This document shows, piece by piece, positions 32,731 through 36,853 of a DNA stretch of 36,853 nt; positions within the stretch are counted from its first letter, which is position 1, and every line of letters starts with the position of its first letter. This stretch comes from Nitrospinota bacterium. GTDB taxonomy: Bacteria > Nitrospinota > Nitrospinia > UBA9942. The DNA is taken from assembly GCA_016194325.1 (NCBI GenBank), contig JACQBS010000143.1:1-36853 (forward strand). Reading direction: 5' to 3'. A model generated the notes under the pieces. The model ran no database searches and had not been told where the DNA came from. It saw only the letters and a list, made by a program, of their open reading frames with translations. A program made the position numbers and the translations under genes.

Positions 32731-35415
32731 TCAACCGGCTGCTGGTGTTTTTATTTTGGGTATAGTAATAGTAAAAGTAGTCCCTCTATTCACTTTGCTA
32801 TTTACCTCTATTCTCCCCCCAAGCCTTTCTATTATGCCGTAGCTGACAGATAGACCGAGCCCTGTCCCTGTCCCCACATCTTTAGTTGTAAAGAACGGGT
32901 CAAATATCCTGCTCAGGTTCTCCTGCGTGATGCCTATGCCGGTATCTGATATAGACACAATAAGCTCATCCATTTCTTCAATGCTTTTTATTGACAGGAT
33001 ACCTTCGCTGTCCGTCATAGCCTGTATTGCATTGATAATTACATTAAGAAAGACCTGCTGTAAATGGTTATAATCCAGCGTAAATTTTTTGCTGTCAGTA
33101 TTTAAGTCAAGGTTTAATTTTAAATTTCTCTCCCTTATTTTATATTCAACCAGTTTCAGTGTTTCTGTAATTATCTCGTCAAGATTATGGGAGGAGAATT
33201 CAAATTGGTGCTCCTTTGCAAAATCAAGCAGATTTCTTATAACAGATTCTATTCTGTTCAGCCCCTTTTCTAAAAGGGGCAGGTATCTCTTCCTGACATC
33301 CTCATCATCTCCTTCGGTATTGAGTGTCCTTACACAATTTTGCATCCCACCCAATGGATTATTTATTTCATGGGCTATTCCTGTTGATAACTGTCCTATT
33401 GCAGCCAGTTTTTCCGTCCTGTTCATCTGATGCTGTATCCTCTTTCGTTCTGTAATATCCCTTGCTATACCGAGAAGACCAATTATCTCTCCATTTTTAT
33501 CTCTCAAAGGAGATGAGCTTATAACAACACTTCTTACCTTTCCATTTTTATTGAATATCTCAACTTCGTATATCTGTTTTATGCCGTCTTTAATAGATTT
33601 GTTAAACCTTTTACCCTTATGCTGTGCTGTCAGAATGCTGAATATTGACTGCCCTATAAGCTCATCCTTTTTATAGCCCCAGTCTTCAATCTTCTGATTT
33701 AGATAAGTGAATGTTCCGTCCCTGTTTACTGTATATATGACATCATTGGCATTTTCTAAAAGGCTCTGCAGGTAATCCTTTGTCTCTTTAATCTCCTTTG
33801 TCCGTTCCTCAATCATTTTTTCCAGATGCTCACTGTATTCCTTTAATTCCTTCTCCATCTTCTTTTTGACTGTAACATCCCTTACGATCATTACTGAGCC
33901 TATAGTTTTTTCTCCTGCCTTTATAGATGTGGCAACTATCTCAACCGTCTTTTCGCCTAATGTGGATGTTGTAAACCAGGGCATTTTATCAGGCTGTTTT
34001 ATTAGTTCTCCCACCCTCTCAGGCCTTCCATGGCAGGGGAATATACTTTTTTCAATGATATGTTTCTTGTTTACTCCAAGTATCTTTTCAGCAGCAGGAT
34101 TTACGATTATTACCTTATTCTCATCGTCTGCCACAATAATCCCATCCCATACACCGAGCAGTATGCTCTCCATTTTATTCTTTTCTTCTGACAATTCGCT
34201 GTAAAGCCCTGTCAGTCTTCCCGCCATCTTGTTGAATTCTATTGCCAGAGAGGAAATTTCATCACCCGTATCAATACTCAATCTATGCTCAAAATCCCCC
34301 TTTCCAATTAGTTCAGCACCTTCCTTGAGTAAAAGTATAGGCTTCCCAATTTTATTTGCTGCATAGATGCCAAGTGTGGAAAGGATTGCTACCATAACAA
34401 CACCGCTCAACAGGACAAGGAGTAAGAGCCTGTTAATGGGAGAGTAAGTCTCGTCAGGGTGCTGTCGGACAAAGATAAACCATTTTTTCTTGCCAAAGCT
34501 TAAATCAAAATCATATGTAAGTTTAACAGGTGCAAAACCTATTATAGAATCCATTCCGCCATGTGCATCATCTTTGGCAATTGCCCATCCCGGCTCACTA
34601 CTTATTATCAGGTTCATTAAATCTCTGTCAATCGTGTGGCTCCTTGGAGGGAATATTGGACACATTATAATTGACCCTTCAGAGTCAACTAAATTAGCAT
34701 GTCCAGTTTTATCAATCTGGACATCTGATATTATCTTATAGAGAGTTTCTATTTTTAAAATGGCTTTAATAATGCCAGTTGTATTTCCATCTTCTATTAC
34801 CGGGATAACTATAGTAATTAGAGGCTTTCCGTCTTTGTCATCAAAATAGACATCACTTAAATATACTTTATTACTTTTACCTGAAAGTATATCTTTAACA
34901 ATTTCTTCGTCACTCTTTTGAAACATGAGTGTATTTTGGTTTTCAGTATCAGAAGCAGCTACCGGCATTCCATTTTTGTCAGTTACATATAGTACTATGT
35001 ATTTTTCCTTGTTATGATTTTTGAGCTCTTTCAAATGTTCAGATGCCTGATTGTCTAAAGAAGGGTTCGAGTATGTTTTTACTTGACCCCCTGAATCCTT
35101 GACACCTTGACCACTGGATTCCATATTTGACCTTTTAACAGCATCTCTTATATCAGGCGAGAAGGCAAGATTGTGAAACTCGTCTATTTCTCTATGCAAT
35201 ATGATATTGACCTTATCAGCAGTCTCTTTTGCAATCTCTTTAAAATTTGAACCTATAGAATTTCTGATTATTTTTGTGCTGCCGATTGATATGAGAAATA
35301 TACCGAGGACTAATGGGAGAAGCCCCACTATAACCATAGTGGAGACAAGGCTTCGCCTGATACTCTTTTTTCTTATTATTTCAATTATGGGATTGATATA
35401 TTTTTTTATGTTCAT
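32731..35415 (-). CDS. PAS-domain sensor histidine kinase with repeat insertion
   Basis: Predicted 894-residue membrane kinase. Membrane helices lie near residues 25-46 and 330-352, enclosing a Cache-like extracytoplasmic sensor domain (about 50-320). Then come HAMP (353-405), PAS 1 (about 413-515, with VNPAAEKILGVNK and a Cys in FPCHGRPER), a coiled-coil, PAS 2 (about 548-658), HisKA with H682 in STGIAHEINNPLGG, and the ATPase domain with NVIINAIQAMTD, DTGIGI, FDPFFTTKDVGTGTGLGLSV. Residues 99-118 (SSGQGVKDSGGQVKTYSNP region) are coded by an intergenic-type repeat. No Shine-Dalgarno precedes the ATG. TATAAT (35425-35420) lies just four bases upstream, so a leaderless transcript is possible. 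Confidence 0.94.
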   Translation of the reverse strand: MNIKKYINPIIEIIRKKSIRRSLVSTMVIVGLLPLVLGIFLISIGSTKIIRNSIGSNFKEIAKETADKVNIILHREIDEFHNLAFSPDIRDAVKRSNMESSGQGVKDSGGQVKTYSNPSLDNQASEHLKELKNHNKEKYIVLYVTDKNGMPVAASDTENQNTLMFQKSDEEIVKDILSGKSNKVYLSDVYFDDKDGKPLITIVIPVIEDGNTTGIIKAILKIETLYKIISDVQIDKTGHANLVDSEGSIIMCPIFPPRSHTIDRDLMNLIISSEPGWAIAKDDAHGGMDSIIGFAPVKLTYDFDLSFGKKKWFIFVRQHPDETYSPINRLLLLVLLSGVVMVAILSTLGIYAANKIGKPILLLKEGAELIGKGDFEHRLSIDTGDEISSLAIEFNKMAGRLTGLYSELSEEKNKMESILLGVWDGIIVADDENKVIIVNPAAEKILGVNKKHIIEKSIFPCHGRPERVGELIKQPDKMPWFTTSTLGEKTVEIVATSIKAGEKTIGSVMIVRDVTVKKKMEKELKEYSEHLEKMIEERTKEIKETKDYLQSLLENANDVIYTVNRDGTFTYLNQKIEDWGYKKDELIGQSIFSILTAQHKGKRFNKSIKDGIKQIYEVEIFNKNGKVRSVVISSSPLRDKNGEIIGLLGIARDITERKRIQHQMNRTEKLAAIGQLSTGIAHEINNPLGGMQNCVRTLNTEGDDEDVRKRYLPLLEKGLNRIESVIRNLLDFAKEHQFEFSSHNLDEIITETLKLVEYKIRERNLKLNLDLNTDSKKFTLDYNHLQQVFLNVIINAIQAMTDSEGILSIKSIEEMDELIVSISDTGIGITQENLSRIFDPFFTTKDVGTGTGLGLSVSYGIIERLGGRIEVNSKVNRGTTFTITIPKIKTPAAG
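35062..35122. repeat. 'GGTTCGAGT' repeat inside the histidine kinase gene
   Basis: AGGGTTCGAGT (35062-35072), then ACTTGACCCCCTGAATCCTT and GACACCTTGACC (35081-35112). It shares long words with the element at 10052-10128. It keeps the reading frame and codes about 20 residues in the sensor domain. Confidence 0.85.
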
Positions 35416-35430
35416 GTAATTATAAGATTA

Positions 35431-35562
35431 GCCACGAATGAACACGAATTTCACGAATATACGAATGGCACGAATAAAAACTAAAATTGAAAGTAAAAAT
35501 ATTTTCTGTAATTAGTAGTTATTCGTGTAATTTGTCCCATTCGTGTTATTCGTGTTCAAGTC
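35431..35562. repeat. 'CACGAATGAACACGAATT' inverted repeat between HDAC-like and kinase genes
   Basis: GCCACGAATGAACACGAATT and on (35431-35475) faces TTATTCGTGTAATTTGTCCC and ATTCGTGTTATTCGTG (35519-35554). The right end holds the TGA stop of the histone-deacetylase-like gene (35556-35558). The left end lies 15 bases upstream of the kinase start. Confidence 0.88.
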
Positions 35563-36521
35563 TTTGTTCTTCCCGTGAGACTTTTTAGATGAAATACTAC
35601 CGACTCTCCAAGAGTCTCTAAATTATAGCCGCCTTCAAGAACAGATACAATTTTTCCTTTGCAGACCTCATCTGAAGCCTTATAAATAATATCTGTTAGT
35701 TTGCCAAATCCTTCGGAGGTGATATTCATTGACCCAAGTGGGTCATCTATATGTGCATCAAAACCAGCAGAAATCATAATCAAATCAGGCTTATAATTGA
35801 TTATCTCAGGATAAATCCTTTTTTTAAAGAGAGAAATATATTCCTTATCACCCTGCCCATGCGGCAGAGGGAAATTCATTGTAAACCCTTCTCCATCTCC
35901 ATTTCCAGTCTCGTCAGACCTGCCAGTGCCTGGAAATAGGTATTCCTGATGAAGGCTTACATAAAAGACAGCAGGAGCATTATAAAATGCGTTCTGTGTG
36001 CCGTTGCCATGATGAACATCCCAATCTACAATAAATACCTTTTTTATGCCATACTTTTTCTGAGCGTATTTAGCTCCAATTGCAATATTATTAAAAATAC
36101 AGAATCCCATTGCCCTGTCCCTTTCTGCATGGTGTCCAGGCGGCCTTACAGCACAGAATACATTATTTATCTTTCCTTCAAATACAGCATCTACTCCTGT
36201 TATAACCCCTCCTGCTGCGAGAAGGGCTGCATTATAAGAATCCTTTGAAATAACAGTATCTGCATCTAAACTTGCAGTAGAATCATCCTCCCCATTGATA
36301 CCCTCACAGGCAAGTTTAACACTGTTGATATATTCTCTATTATGAATCAATGAAATCTGTTCAACTGTTGCAGGAATCGGGGTTAAATTGATTAGGCAAT
36401 TCTTTATATCATCTTTTTTGATACAGTTAAGTATAGCAGTGAGGCGGGCAGGGCATTCGGGATGACTGCCTGTCTTATGTTTAAGATATACAGGTGAATA
36501 CACGAATCCTGTCTTTCTCAT
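35556..36521 (-). CDS. Histone-deacetylase-family hydrolase
   Basis: Predicted 321-residue zinc hydrolase of the HDAC/AcuC/acetylpolyamine amidohydrolase superfamily. I choose ATG 36521 (MRKTGFVYSPVYLKHKTG). A TTG at 36539 would add six residues. The catalytic residues are easy to see: RPPGHHAERDRAMGFC (His-His pair), VDWDVHHGNGTQ (zinc Asp and His), SAGFDAHIDDPLG (second zinc Asp) and VLEGGYNLETL (Tyr). Bacterial members deacetylate small molecules such as polyamines or acetyl-CoA synthetase. Which one applies here is not shown. The stop codon lies in repeat DNA. Confidence 0.93.
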   Translation of the reverse strand: MRKTGFVYSPVYLKHKTGSHPECPARLTAILNCIKKDDIKNCLINLTPIPATVEQISLIHNREYINSVKLACEGINGEDDSTASLDADTVISKDSYNAALLAAGGVITGVDAVFEGKINNVFCAVRPPGHHAERDRAMGFCIFNNIAIGAKYAQKKYGIKKVFIVDWDVHHGNGTQNAFYNAPAVFYVSLHQEYLFPGTGRSDETGNGDGEGFTMNFPLPHGQGDKEYISLFKKRIYPEIINYKPDLIMISAGFDAHIDDPLGSMNITSEGFGKLTDIIYKASDEVCKGKIVSVLEGGYNLETLGESVVFHLKSLTGRTKT

Positions 36522-36604
36522 ATATCTAAAGGGTAGCAAATGACATATAGAATCGTCAATTGTAAAATCAGCCGAGAGATAATAGCATAGCTGAAAACCC
36601 TATG

Positions 36605-36634
36605 TTGACAATTTATTTTTCAGTTGCATATTAA
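36605..36634 (+). promoter_or_regulatory. Candidate sigma-70 promoter for the right-end ORF
   Basis: TTGACA (36605-36610), an 18-base spacer and TATTAA (36629-36634). It points to the ORF at 36681, which also has AAGAGGG (36667-36673) before its ATG. Confidence 0.45.
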
Positions 36635-36680
36635 AGCCGTAGTTGATAGTATTACAGCAATATTTTAAGAGGGCTAATTT

Positions 36681-36853
36681 ATGCTAAACAATTTTGGCCC
36701 TGAAAGATTGCCCTCGAATGGTTCTATCGAGGGCTTTAATCAGGGACTTGTCCCTGAATGCTTTAATCAGGGAAAGGCACAAAAGTTGCTCAGTCAGTCA
36801 GTCAGTCAGTCAGTCAGTCAGTCAGTCAGTCAGTCAGTCAGTCAGTCAGTCAG
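36681..36853 (+). CDS. Start of an ORF with tetranucleotide-repeat tract (window edge)
   Basis: ATG 36681 follows AAGAGGG at a suitable distance and a possible promoter at 36605. The frame codes MLNNFGPERLPSNGSIEGFN, then QGLVPECFNQGKAQKLL, and then SQSV repeats up to the window end (57 codons seen, no stop). The first part contains a duplicated FNQG word coded by the direct repeat GCTTTAATCAGGGA (36733-36746 and 36760-36773). I recognise no domain in the visible part. Genes with a tetranucleotide tract near the 5' end are often phase-variable, for example methyltransferases and surface-modifying enzymes in Haemophilus. It could also be a non-coding stretch that happens to be open. Confidence 0.45.
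   Translation, partial: MLNNFGPERLPSNGSIEGFNQGLVPECFNQGKAQKLLSQSVSQSVSQSVSQSVSQSV
36710..36757. repeat. Two small hairpins in the right-end ORF
   Basis: GCCCTCGA (36710-36717) pairs with TCGAGGGC (36727-36734). TCAGGGA (36740-36746) pairs with TCCCTGA (36751-36757) around CTTG. They lie early in the ORF just before the tetranucleotide tract. Confidence 0.7.
36790..36853. repeat. (TCAG)16 tetranucleotide tract
   Basis: Sixteen perfect TCAG units run to the last base. On the plus strand all three frames of the tract are free of stops (Ser-Val-Ser-Gln). On the minus strand each frame meets TGA. The true length is unknown because the window ends in it. Confidence 0.97.

Noticed and set aside
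36790..36853. CRISPR-like array at the right end
   Set aside because: It is a pure tetranucleotide tract without spacers. No cas gene is present in the window.

Overview
The window is a 36.9 kb piece of a Gram-negative bacterial chromosome, AT-rich by eye and densely coded. Outer-membrane proteins, a TonB system, MreBCD/PBP2/RodA and a sigma-54 regulator show an envelope with two membranes. The gene order rplU-rpmA-obgE-proB-proA-nadD-rsfS and the gene content resemble Deltaproteobacteria or Nitrospirota and related uncultured lineages. That placement is an inference from synteny, not a measured result.

Layout. 1-196: start of an exported protein, cut by the window edge. 643-6977 (+): an envelope redox locus with a PepSY-like protein, a b561-type cytochrome, an OmpR/HisKA two-component pair, a TlpA-like thioredoxin, a DUF4266 lipoprotein, a DUF3570 outer-membrane protein and the flavin transferase ApbE. 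7092-8219 (-): a Spy/CpxP-like protein and a coupled pair of small genes (HTH plus unknown). 8351-16311 (-): a long metal-type uptake locus. In transcription order it holds a His-rich exported protein, an outer-membrane barrel, TlpA, a TonB-dependent receptor, a BNR-repeat protein with a CPCC motif, ExbB, ExbD, TonB and a second His-rich exported protein. 16517-22158 (+): the elongasome operon mreB-mreC-mreD-mrdA-rodA. 22282-23463 (-): an Rsm22-type rRNA methyltransferase. 23567-31195 (+): purD, rplU, rpmA, obgE, proB, proA, nadD, rsfS and a DksA/TraR-type protein. 31353-36521 (-): a sigma-54 response regulator, its large PAS histidine kinase and a histone-deacetylase-like hydrolase. 36681-36853 (+): the start of an ORF that runs into a (TCAG)16 tract at the window end.

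The most unusual feature is the spacer DNA. Many intergenic gaps hold long imperfect hairpins built from simple, word-like units (CCACAGAT.., CACGAAT.., GGTTCGAGT.., TCAAAAATC.., CTATGAGC..), in several unrelated families. Some cross into genes. They supply the last residues of ExbB, ObgE and PBP2, the first residues of the BNR protein, stop codons of several genes, the start region of obgE, and an in-frame segment inside the 894-residue kinase. Genes next to them (exbD, obgE, nadD) have poor Shine-Dalgarno sequences.

Other points of interest are a duplicated translation start region before mrdA with one upstream complement that could pair with either copy, an rsfS gene that seems to start at CTG, a possible ATT start in proB, an L21 protein with a low-complexity tail of more than 60 residues, and a possible phase-variable gene at the right end.
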